10,682 nucleotides of DNA, taken from NCBI GenBank assembly GCA_947631365.1, contig CANRLB010000036.1, forward strand, positions 1 through 10,682, written 5' to 3'. Below, one piece after another: positions 1-7,100 of the stretch (its first letter is position 1; the number at the start of each line of letters is the position of its first letter). This stretch comes from an uncultured Bacilli bacterium (GTDB taxonomy: Bacteria; Bacillota_I; Bacilli_A; RF39; UBA660). The translations under genes and the position numbers were made by a program. Below the pieces are notes generated by a model. That model was not told the DNA's origin and did no database searches. It worked only from the letters and a program-made list of their open reading frames with translations.

Positions 1-221
1 TTATAAATTAAAATATTTAAAGCCGTTAGTCCATCAAAGCTAAAGAAAGGTAGCTTATCAATTAAAAAGTTAGCTAATGGAATTCTAAAGGAATAGCTTA
101 AAATAATAACAGCAATTAAACCAACTAAATTAACAACTGATTTAATTAACCCTCTTCTCCATCCAGCATATGTTCCTAAAGCAATAAAAACTATTAATAA
201 AATATCAACAATAGTACTCAT
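1..221 (-). CDS. CvpA family membrane protein, N-terminal part (gene runs off left edge)
   Basis: The reverse strand reads from an ATG at 221 through 73 codons without a stop to the window edge, so only the N-terminus is present. AGGAG at 231-235 lies 9 bases before the ATG and fixes the start. The protein begins with a hydrophobic segment (about residues 4-17), then GWRRGLIKS and a second hydrophobic helix (about 31-43). A first helix followed by G-x-x-R-G-hydrophobic and a second helix is the pattern of the CvpA family. These multi-pass inner-membrane proteins are linked to colicin V production in E. coli, and their Firmicutes role is poorly defined. In Bacillus subtilis cvpA lies near rnhC, zapA, polX and mutS2, and its divergence from rnhC here agrees with that neighbourhood. 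No zapA reading frame lies between them. The family call is fairly good; the rest of the protein cannot be assessed. Confidence 0.75.
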   Translation of the reverse strand, partial: MSTIVDILLIVFIALGTYAGWRRGLIKSVVNLVGLIAVIILSYSFRIPLANFLIDKLPFFSFDGLTALNILIY

Positions 222-230
222 TTAAATCAT

Positions 231-271
231 CTCCTAATATAAATTATATTACAATTCTAATGAAAAAAAAA
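231..271 (-). promoter_or_regulatory. Candidate promoter and RBS of the cvpA-like gene
   Basis: On the reverse strand TATAAT occupies 248-243, followed closely by the AGGAG ribosome binding site at 235-231. No good -35 is visible: the position 17 bases upstream is a T run. The implied leader is only a few bases. It overlaps the proposed rnhC promoter on the other strand, so the two genes may compete for polymerase. Confidence 0.4.
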
Positions 272-288
272 GTAGATTATGTTAAAAT
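260..288 (+). promoter_or_regulatory. Candidate extended -10 promoter of rnhC
   Basis: TG at 280-281, one base, then TAAAAT at 283-288 forms an extended -10. A weak -35 (ATGAAA, 260-265) lies 17 bases upstream. Transcription would begin near 294-295, leaving about 10 bases before the start codon, with the GAGGTG ribosome binding site at 295-300. If this is right, an in-frame ATG at 260 lies upstream of the transcript and cannot be the start. Confidence 0.45.
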
Positions 289-304
289 TAAATTGAGGTG
301 TAAA

Positions 305-1216
305 ATGACTATTGTATTTAAAGTTTCTGATAATTTAAAAAATAAAGTTATAAAATATTACCAAGATAAGAAAAAAGAGAAAACCCCACCATATGCTATT
401 TTTCAAGCTATGGATGGTGATACGACTATTACTCTTTATGAAAGTGGCAAATTAATGTTTCAAGGAGTATCTGCTGATATTGATGCTAATATCTGGATTG
501 ATTTAGAAAAAATCCATAATAAAAGAATTATTAATTATGATGGAACTGAAAGTAAGGAAAAACCAAAAGAAGATTTTATGGAAGTATCTACTATTGGTTC
601 AGATGAAGTTGGAACAGGAGATTTTTTTGGCCCTATTGTTGTTACTGCTACTTATGTTTCTACTAAAGATTTTGAATTTTTAAAAGAACTTGGGGTAAGG
701 GATTCTAAAAAATTAAATGATGATAAAATTAAAGAAATCGCTCCCTTAATTATGAAAAAAATACCATATGTTACTACCATTTTAGATAACAAAACTTATA
801 ATAGTTATCATAGTAAAGAAAATAATATGAATAAAGTTAAAGCCATTTTACATAACAAAGCTTTATTAGAATTAAAAAACAAAAATTATAATTATGCTAA
901 AATTGTTATTGATGAATTTTGCAGTAAAGAAAACTTTTATAAATATATAAAAGATGTTCCCGAACAAGTTAAATATATTACTTTTATGACTAAAGCTGAA
1001 GATCAAGTTTTAAGTGTTGGCTGTGCCTCAATCATAAGTCGATATATTTTTTTACAAAAAATGGATGAGCTTTCAGATATGGTTCATATTCCTTTACCTA
1101 AGGGAGCTGGCAAAAACGTTGATAAAGTTGCCGAAGAAATAAAAGAAGAATATGGAATTGAAATGCTTAATAATATTGCTAAAATGAATTTTAGTAATAT
1201 TAGTAGATTAGATTAG
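305..1216 (+). CDS. rnhC: Ribonuclease HIII
   Basis: RNase HIII cleaves the RNA strand of RNA-DNA hybrids in the cytoplasm, removing R-loops and misplaced RNA. The ATG at 305 is chosen because GAGGTG sits 5 bases upstream. The in-frame ATG at 260 has no ribosome binding site and precedes the likely transcription start. The resulting 303 residues match the usual RNase HIII length of about 300-315. An N-terminal TBP-like substrate-binding domain (about 1-85, with YAIFQAMDGDTTITLY at 30-45) is followed by the RNase H fold from about 93. The catalytic set is visible: D100 and E101 in GSDEVGTGDFFGP, D203 in VIDEF and D233 in KAEDQ. This matches the D-E-D-D arrangement described for the Bacillus stearothermophilus enzyme. 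The N-terminal domain separates it from RNase HII. It is complete and intact, and it converges without a gap on the ABC exporter gene. Confidence 0.96.
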   Translation: MTIVFKVSDNLKNKVIKYYQDKKKEKTPPYAIFQAMDGDTTITLYESGKLMFQGVSADIDANIWIDLEKIHNKRIINYDGTESKEKPKEDFMEVSTIGSDEVGTGDFFGPIVVTATYVSTKDFEFLKELGVRDSKKLNDDKIKEIAPLIMKKIPYVTTILDNKTYNSYHSKENNMNKVKAILHNKALLELKNKNYNYAKIVIDEFCSKENFYKYIKDVPEQVKYITFMTKAEDQVLSVGCASIISRYIFLQKMDELSDMVHIPLPKGAGKNVDKVAEEIKEEYGIEMLNNIAKMNFSNISRLD

Positions 1217-1237
1217 CTACTTAGCTAATTCTTTTTT
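1211..1237 (+). terminator. Likely rnhC terminator overlapping both convergent stop codons
   Basis: ATTAGCTA (1212-1219) pairs with TAGCTAAT (1222-1229) around a 2-base gap, with a possible G-U pair at 1211/1230. CTTTTTT follows to 1237. Hairpin plus U tract fits a rho-independent terminator on the forward strand. The stem is A/T-rich and therefore weak. On the reverse strand no T run follows, so it would act only on rnhC transcripts. It contains the rnhC TAG and the last codons and TAG of the opposing gene. Confidence 0.5.
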
Positions 1238-2929
1238 ATATAAATTTCTGTAAACTACATTATTTTTAATTAAATTATCATGAGTATCAAATCCCACCAC
1301 TTTACCATCAGCAATAACCATTATTTTATCACAATCAATTACAGTTGAAAGACGATGAGCAATAATTAAAATAGTATAATCTTTACGAATTTTTTTAATT
1401 GATTTATGAATATAATCTTGAGTTTCATTATCAAGACTACTTGTTGCTTCATCTAAAAGAATAATCTTACTTTCTTTTATTAAAGCTCTTGCTATAGCTA
1501 ATCTTTGTTTTAAACCCCCTGATAAAATAACACCATTTTCTCCTAAAATAGTATCATATTTATCATTTAAAGTATTAACATAATCATCAAGTAAACATAA
1601 TTTACATTTTTCAGTTAATTCTTTATCGGTTATTTTAGGATTAACCATTTGTAAATTTTCTTTAATTGTCGTATTAAAAATATAAGGATTTTGAGTGATT
1701 GTAGAAATATTATTTCTTAAAGACTCTTCACTTATCTCATCAATATCTTGGCCATCAAAATAAATATGGCCTTTATTAACATGATATAATTTATTAATTA
1801 AATTAAAAATTGTACTTTTACCAACTCCAGATGATCCGACTATTCCAATTGTTTCACATGGTTTAATTTTAAAAGATATTCCATTTAAAACTTCGTTATC
1901 TGTATATTTAAAATAAACATTATCAAATTCAATGCTACCTTTAAAATCAACTTTTTTAGTTCCAAATTTTTCTTTAGGATACTTTTCACTATCAGTTACT
2001 TCATATAATCTTTCAATAGATAAATTAAAGTCTTTTAAATCACGATAAATAGAACTTACACTACTAATAAAACCAGTTGCTCTTGTCCGATACATATAAA
2101 TAATTAATAAATTAGCTCCGTTTAATAAATTGTTTTTAATTAAAATAACACATAAAACAATTAATAATAAATCAATTAAATTATAAAAAACATCTTCAAA
2201 AACATAAAATTTCCGGTCTTCTCTTTCGGTTTTATAATTATACTTAATTATTTCTTTTTGTTTTTTAGTTGTTCTTTTAATTAAATAATCTTTTAAATTC
2301 AAAACTTTTATATCTTTGATTCCTCTTATTAATTCTCCAAAATCGCTAACATATCTTTCATTCATTTGATAATATTCTTTTTTTCTTTTTTCCCATTTTT
2401 TAGTTCTTTTAATATCAAAAAGCAAAATAAAGATAGAAACTAAAACAAAATAAATTCCTAAATAGATATTTAAATAAAAAATATAAATCATAATCCCAAG
2501 AGAGGTAAAAATTTCTGTAAAATTATATCTTATTTTTAAAAATATACTTGCTAAAGTTCTGGGCTCAGAATTAATTCTTTCTACAAAAAAACCAGTTCCC
2601 TCTTTATCAAAATTTTGCATTTCTAATTTAAATAATTCTTTAGAAACATCTTCTTTAATTTTTATTTCTACGTCATCTTGAACTTTACTACTAACATCTC
2701 TATTAATAAATGAAACAAGACGATAAAATAATTCTGCCAAAAAAACAATTAAAGAATACTTAAGCATATTAAAGAGTTCAACTTTAGTAATTGCCTCTAA
2801 ACTTTTAGCAGTCATAAGCGGAATAAAAGTATTTACCCCCACAATCAATAAAGATGAAAATAAATAAATAAAAATTTCTAGTTTTTTATCTTTAAAATAA
2901 TTAAATATTTTTTTATAATATTTTCCCAT
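1217..2929 (-). CDS. ABC exporter half-transporter (permease fused to ATPase)
   Basis: This is a type IV (MsbA/BmrA-like) exporter subunit that would work as a dimer in the cytoplasmic membrane; the substrate is unknown. ATG at 2929 gives 570 residues, with GGTGAG 4 bases upstream. A TTG at 2941 in the same frame has no ribosome binding site. The membrane domain (about 1-310) has hydrophobic segments near 17-39, 56-75, 137-170 and 248-285. The ATPase domain holds Walker A GSSGVGKST (365-373), Q-loop Q413, signature LSGGLKQR (469-476), Walker B ILLDEA (490-495), D-loop SSLD (497-500) and switch H525. All catalytic positions are kept, but the usual Q of LSGGQ is L473. Length is typical. No adjacent partner subunit exists, so a homodimer is the simpler reading. 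A candidate promoter lies at 2952-2980. Confidence 0.93.
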   Translation of the reverse strand: MGKYYKKIFNYFKDKKLEIFIYLFSSLLIVGVNTFIPLMTAKSLEAITKVELFNMLKYSLIVFLAELFYRLVSFINRDVSSKVQDDVEIKIKEDVSKELFKLEMQNFDKEGTGFFVERINSEPRTLASIFLKIRYNFTEIFTSLGIMIYIFYLNIYLGIYFVLVSIFILLFDIKRTKKWEKRKKEYYQMNERYVSDFGELIRGIKDIKVLNLKDYLIKRTTKKQKEIIKYNYKTEREDRKFYVFEDVFYNLIDLLLIVLCVILIKNNLLNGANLLIIYMYRTRATGFISSVSSIYRDLKDFNLSIERLYEVTDSEKYPKEKFGTKKVDFKGSIEFDNVYFKYTDNEVLNGISFKIKPCETIGIVGSSGVGKSTIFNLINKLYHVNKGHIYFDGQDIDEISEESLRNNISTITQNPYIFNTTIKENLQMVNPKITDKELTEKCKLCLLDDYVNTLNDKYDTILGENGVILSGGLKQRLAIARALIKESKIILLDEATSSLDNETQDYIHKSIKKIRKDYTILIIAHRLSTVIDCDKIMVIADGKVVGFDTHDNLIKNNVVYRNLYKKELAK

Positions 2930-2951
2930 ACAGCTCACCAAATCTAAAGAT

Positions 2952-2980
2952 ATTTTAATTGATATGGTCTAAAATAGCAA
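2952..2980 (-). promoter_or_regulatory. Promoter of the ABC exporter gene
   Basis: On the reverse strand TTGCTA (2980-2975), a 17-base spacer and TAAAAT (2957-2952) match a sigma-A promoter. It lies wholly in the gap between the Cys-rich protein gene and the exporter. Transcription would start near 2945, about 16 bases before the ATG. The exporter can therefore be expressed independently of its upstream neighbour. Confidence 0.55.
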
Positions 2981-2991
2981 GATAAAAATAT

Positions 2992-3321
2992 TTATTTATT
3001 GGCTGGGTCAATATAATATTTGCATAAAGTTCTTTTTTGTCCGTCGATTTGAAATTCGCCGGGGCAAAAGCCAAAGAGGCCATTATTTCTATCACAATCG
3101 CTTTCACAATGCCAAAATTCTACGATTGTTTTATCATCACTTGTTTGATATGAATGAGCAAGTAAAATATTTAAGGCATTATAAAATTCTTCTTCTTTTA
3201 TAAAAGAACTTGGAACATTATATTTTTTGCATCTCAAATACTCCCTAGCAACATAGCAAGCTTTTCTAACACTATTTTCTTTTAAATCCTTTGTTAAAAT
3301 TTCAAAATCATCTTTATTCAT
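2992..3321 (-). CDS. Hypothetical Cys-rich small protein
   Basis: I do not recognise this family. The reading frame opens at an ATG at 3339, but its first codons contain the AGGAGA ribosome binding site (3337-3332). The start is therefore placed at the ATG at 3321, 10 bases after that site, giving 109 residues. There is no signal peptide or membrane segment, so it is probably cytoplasmic. The N-terminal two thirds look helical and carry C22 and C31. The C-terminal third has H71, C72, C76, C86 and C100 (HCESDC, then FCPGEF, then TLCKYY), a spacing of C-x3-C-x9-C-x13-C that could bind zinc or an iron-sulfur cluster. That is inference only. It has its own promoter and is followed after 62 bases by the ABC exporter start, so read-through between the two is possible. 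No terminator was seen between them. Confidence 0.7.
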   Translation of the reverse strand: MNKDDFEILTKDLKENSVRKACYVAREYLRCKKYNVPSSFIKEEEFYNALNILLAHSYQTSDDKTIVEFWHCESDCDRNNGLFGFCPGEFQIDGQKRTLCKYYIDPANK

Positions 3322-3349
3322 TTTATATATTCTCCTCATCTAGGTATAT

Positions 3350-3379
3350 ATTATAACATAAATCAAAATTAAATGTTTA
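3350..3379 (-). promoter_or_regulatory. Promoter of the Cys-rich protein gene
   Basis: On the reverse strand TGTTATAAT (3358-3350) is a perfect extended -10. An imperfect -35, TAAACA (3379-3374), lies 18 bases upstream. Transcription would start near 3343, leaving about 20 bases of leader that carry AGGAGA. Confidence 0.6.
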
Positions 3380-3383
3380 TAAA

Positions 3384-3407
3384 TTAAAAAAGGACATTGA
3401 GTCCTTA
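3384..3407 (-). terminator. Rho-independent terminator of the cell-wall hydrolase gene
   Basis: Read on the reverse strand, AAGGAC (3406-3401), loop TCAAT and GTCCTT (3395-3390) form a perfect 6-bp stem. A run of six T (3391-3386) then AATTT follows the stem GTCC. The stem begins at the hydrolase stop codon (3407-3405), so termination comes directly after translation ends. Confidence 0.85.
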
Positions 3408-4043
3408 AATTTCATTAAAATAATTATTACCTTTACTACTAAATGTTTCACTACCATCTACTTTAATATAATGTGATCTAAATGATAAATAATTATGAAG
3501 TAATTCTTCAGTATATAAGAAATCAATAATAGCTTGATAACCAATACTTTTCCTATCCCCTAAATATTTTTTATAAGCGCCATGTTCATAAACAGTAAAT
3601 TGTCTAGGTGCAATCGCTTGATAATATAAATTTTCTCCTTTATTATTACCAAACTTATTATTTACTGATTTAATCCATCTATTACTTTTAGTTCGGTTAT
3701 AAATAGTATTAATTACAGCATAGGCATCTTCATATGAATTATATTCAGCTTCAGCTAGAACTATAGCACATAATACATCAAACTCATCGCTAGTTAATTG
3801 ATATTTTTGGAGAATAATTTCTCTCTTATCTTCATTACTAATATTAATTTCAGCATAAGTATCCATGCTTTTAATAGCTAAAGTATCAATAGTTAATTTG
3901 TTTTGAGCAATTTGGCTAGAAACCCCCAAAATAACTAAAATATATAGTAATGGTAACATTATATAAGTTAATTTTCGATAATTTTTATTCTTTATACAAC
4001 CCCACCAAGTGGGGAGGACATCAATAGTTAATTTATTCATCAT
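3405..4043 (-). CDS. Membrane-anchored SleB-like cell-wall hydrolase (Hydrolase_2)
   Basis: This is a predicted peptidoglycan hydrolase of the SleB/CwlJ family, with the catalytic part outside the membrane. A short basic cytoplasmic stretch (about 1-25) precedes one membrane helix (about 26-43). A linker leads to the catalytic domain at about 85-212. Recognisable blocks are VLCAIVLAEAEYNSYEDAYAV (from 90), with E98 the likely catalytic glutamate, NTIYNRTKS (112-120), IAPRQFTVYEHGAY (144-157), equivalent to the P-x-Q-F block of SleB, and a closing SHYIKVDGSETF...NNYF (190-209). Two adjacent ATGs (4043, 4040) follow AGGGGG (4052-4047); the second has the better spacing, so the true start may be 4040. 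SleB itself is a germination enzyme, but no other sporulation gene is nearby, so a vegetative wall role is equally likely. Promoter and terminator flank it as a single-gene unit. Confidence 0.85.
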   Translation of the reverse strand: MMNKLTIDVLPTWWGCIKNKNYRKLTYIMLPLLYILVILGVSSQIAQNKLTIDTLAIKSMDTYAEINISNEDKREIILQKYQLTSDEFDVLCAIVLAEAEYNSYEDAYAVINTIYNRTKSNRWIKSVNNKFGNNKGENLYYQAIAPRQFTVYEHGAYKKYLGDRKSIGYQAIIDFLYTEELLHNYLSFRSHYIKVDGSETFSSKGNNYFNEI

Positions 4044-4053
4044 TTTCCCCCTG
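4000..4053 (-). promoter_or_regulatory. Start-proximal RNA structure in the hydrolase mRNA
   Basis: About 25 bases after the hydrolase start, CCCCAC (mRNA, 4014-4009), loop TTG and GTGGGG (4005-4000) form a perfect 6-bp stem with five G-C pairs, rare in this A/T-rich sequence. The left arm belongs to CCTCCCC (4017-4011), which contains CCTCC, the anti-Shine-Dalgarno core. Its UCCCC part could instead pair with the GGGGG of the ribosome binding site (4051-4047). The two pairings exclude each other. The complementarity is seen directly; any regulatory role is inference. Confidence 0.35.
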
Positions 4054-4066
4054 AATGAACAAAATA

Positions 4067-4105
4067 ATTATACTACATATTCTATTATATGTCAAATTGT
4101 GTCAA
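4067..4105 (-). promoter_or_regulatory. Perfect-consensus promoter of the hydrolase gene with a repeated TTTGACA
   Basis: On the reverse strand TTGACA (4095-4090), a 17-base spacer and TATAAT (4072-4067) match the sigma-A consensus exactly. A second TTGACA lies at 4105-4100, ten bases upstream, so TTTGACA appears twice one helical turn apart. The upstream copy has no -10 at correct spacing and may be a regulator half-site. Transcription would start near 4060, leaving about 17 bases of leader. Confidence 0.8.
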
Positions 4106-4130
4106 AATATTCCTAGCTATTTGCCAAAAA

Positions 4131-7100
4131 TTAACATTTCTTTTTGACAATTATTTTATCAAAAGTAGCTAAAATGGCCGGAAGGAAAAAGATAATTAAG
4201 AAACATGATGCAATGGCACCTTCAGATAATGTTGTACATATTTTAGAGGTTACTTGAGATGAGAATAAACCAACAATTAAAGTAACAATTGTTAAAATTG
4301 AACCACTTGTTAAAATGGTATGAAGAGATTTATTATAAGATATACTAATGGCGTCTTTAATATTGTGATGCTTTCTTTCTTCTAAATAATATGATGTATA
4401 AAGAATAGCATAATCTATTGTGGCTCCCATTAAAATACTTTGAACTATTAAAATAGATATAAAATATAAGGGCTCATGACTAAATGATAAAATACCCATT
4501 ATTAAGAAAACTGATGCTTGAATAATTAAAACTAAAACTAAAGGAATAATAAATGATTTAAAAGTAAATAAAACAACAACAAAGATAAATATTATAGTTA
4601 AAATAGTAATTAAATTAAGCTCTTTATTAAAGTTATGATTCATTTCGTATGCCATAGTGGAATCACCAACTAAATAAGATTGATTGTCTATTTTTTTAAT
4701 ATCTTTATTAATATTTTCAATAAATTTATAAGTTTCATCGCCTTCATAAGGTAAATTAACATTTAAGACAATTCGACTATATTTATCACTTATCAATTTA
4801 TCTTTAGCATCTTTAATACTCTTTTTAGAAGATATTATATCTTCTTTTTGATGCTCTGTTATATAATCATCAAAACGTTGATCATTTAAGATGACATTAT
4901 TTAAATAATTTGAAAATTCTTCAATTGTCATATGATATTCTTGATAATCATAAACACTACCATAATAAATATATAATAAATCAATTAAATTTTTATCTAA
5001 ATCATTAGCTAATGGTTTTAAAAGATTATATAATTCTTCCTTAGTATATTTTTTATTATTTAAAGAGTTATTTATAATTTCTAAGACTATCTCTAAATGC
5101 TTTTTAACATCTTGAGTAAATTTACTAGCATAATCTTTATTATTCATAACATTTTTATTTAAGAAATTAATAAATTCATTAAATGAAACATCAAGATTAA
5201 TTTGATTAATATTTATATCATATAAAGAGTAAATTAAAGATACATCATTATAATTAAGGTTTAATATCTTAGCAAGATCTTTAGCATTGTAAGATATATT
5301 ATTTATACTCGATGTAATAAGATTATTAATCATAGAGAGATTATTAACTGTATCTTCATTTAATTTACCATTTAATAATTCATCATTTTGATGAGTAATA
5401 ATAAATGTAATAAATTCATGAAGACTTAATTTTAAATCAGAGCTTAAATACATGGCATAAATATTTTTAATACTATTTTCATCAATATTTAAATTACTAC
5501 TTAAATCTTTATAAGTATAAGTGTTTTCATTAATTGAACTATTCATAAGAAAATAAACTTTTAATAAATCTTCATTATCGCTTAAATGATTATTTACAAT
5601 GAAAGATGTAAATTCATACGGACTCATTAACTCTTTATTAGCTAAATAATAGATTTGATTAATTAAATTAAGATCAATATTAAATAATTGACTTATACTT
5701 AATGCATCTATAGGCGTTGTAATTAAATCTTTATTTGTAAAAGTATTTAAATTATTTAATAAATCAGTTGGCAGATTTAAATTATTATTTTTAATAAAAG
5801 TAACTAAATCATTTAATTTAATTTCATCTTTTATATCGTTTAAAGTTAAATAATATAAATAAATATTTTGAACTAAAGAGGCATCGGTATTAAGAAAATT
5901 TGCCATATCTATACTATTTAAAGAAGGATTACTTAAATAAGTATTAAGCATTGTTAATTTTTGATTATCTACTTTTCCATTTAGTTCTTTACTATTACTT
6001 ACAAAAGTTATAAATTCTTTTAAAGTTAAAGTAAGATTATTATTTAAAGAATGATAATAGATTAAAAGATTACTAATATCTGTTTCTTCTAATTTAAGAA
6101 CACTAGCTATTTCTTTTCCATTTCTTTTTTTATTTATCTCTTTACTACTAGCAAAATTAGATAAACGACTAATATCACTCTTCATTTCATCATCAATATT
6201 TTTATTCATATTAGCATTATTATAAACATTATTTTGCGTAAAATTTATAATATTGTCTAAGGTAATTTCATTATCTTCATCAGGATTATAATAATGATAA
6301 TAAATGATTTTTAAAAGGTAATCAGAGACATCAATATCATTATCTAAATCGGCTAATTTTTGAGGAAGTTCTTCACTTGTTAGGGGTAAATTTAAAGTAT
6401 TTGCATAGCATAAAACATCATCTATTTTTAAATTTTTTTCTATAGTTTTACAATAATTACTAAATTCATTTTCTTTACTACTTGGATAAATAACGGCCAT
6501 TTCATTATTATTTAAAAATAACGATTCAATTTTATCAGTTCCTTTTTCTGTATAAGTATATGTTAAATTCCCTTTTAAAAAGAATGAAACAATTAGGACA
6601 ACAACAAATAAGGCCGTAATAATATAATGATATTTAGAAGATAAATGAGCCATAAAATTTAATTTAATATTAGGGCTTTTCTTTTTGGTTTTATTAATCC
6701 ATTTATCAAATAAAAGAATTAAACCCGGAAGAGAGGTAAAAATAACAAGTAAACTTAGCAAAACACCTTTAGCTAAAACAATTCCTAAATCTCGGCCAAT
6801 GGTAAATTCCATAAAAACAAGAGCTAGAAGACCAACAATTGTAGTTATTGAACTAGATGAAATAGATTTAAAAGAATTGTATAAAGCTTTTTTCATTGCT
6901 TTGACTTTGTCTTTTTCTTCTTTTTTCTCTTCATGATAACGATTCATTAACATAATTGAGTAATCCATTGATAAAGCCATTTGTAAAATAGCGGCGATAG
7001 ATTCCGTGATATTAGAAATACTTGGTAAAAAAATATTAGTTCCCATATTAATAGCGACAGCAATTAAAATACTAAATAAGAATAAAAATGGTTCAACATA

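Noticed and set aside
260..304. Upstream ATG extending RNase HIII by 15 residues
   Set aside because: No ribosome binding site, very Lys-rich extension, and it overlaps the likely promoter; GAGGTG before 305 is the better start.
2930..2941. TTG start adding four residues to the ABC exporter
   Set aside because: The extension would consume the GGTGAG that serves as ribosome binding site for the ATG at 2929.
3322..3339. ATG start adding six residues to the Cys-rich protein
   Set aside because: The extra codons are themselves the AGGAGA ribosome binding site of the internal ATG at 3321.
4090..4105. WalR-type binding site upstream of the hydrolase
   Set aside because: The forward strand has TGTCAA-N4-TGTCAA, but the described WalR motif is TGTWAH-N5-TGTWAH; both the fourth base and the spacing disagree, so only a generic direct repeat is reported.
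4090..4130. Terminator for the MMPL gene
   Set aside because: Only imperfect short complementarity (CAAATA with TATTTTG) and no T run after it; not convincing as a terminator.
4881..6368. CRISPR array or DNA tandem repeat inside the long MMPL gene
   Set aside because: The periodicity exists only at the protein level, with variable unit length; DNA copies are diverged and the frame is open throughout.
6685..6936. 83-codon forward-strand reading frame
   Set aside because: It lies wholly inside the MMPL gene on the opposite strand, opposite conserved membrane helices, has no ribosome binding site and encodes a low-complexity Lys/Arg/Ser product.
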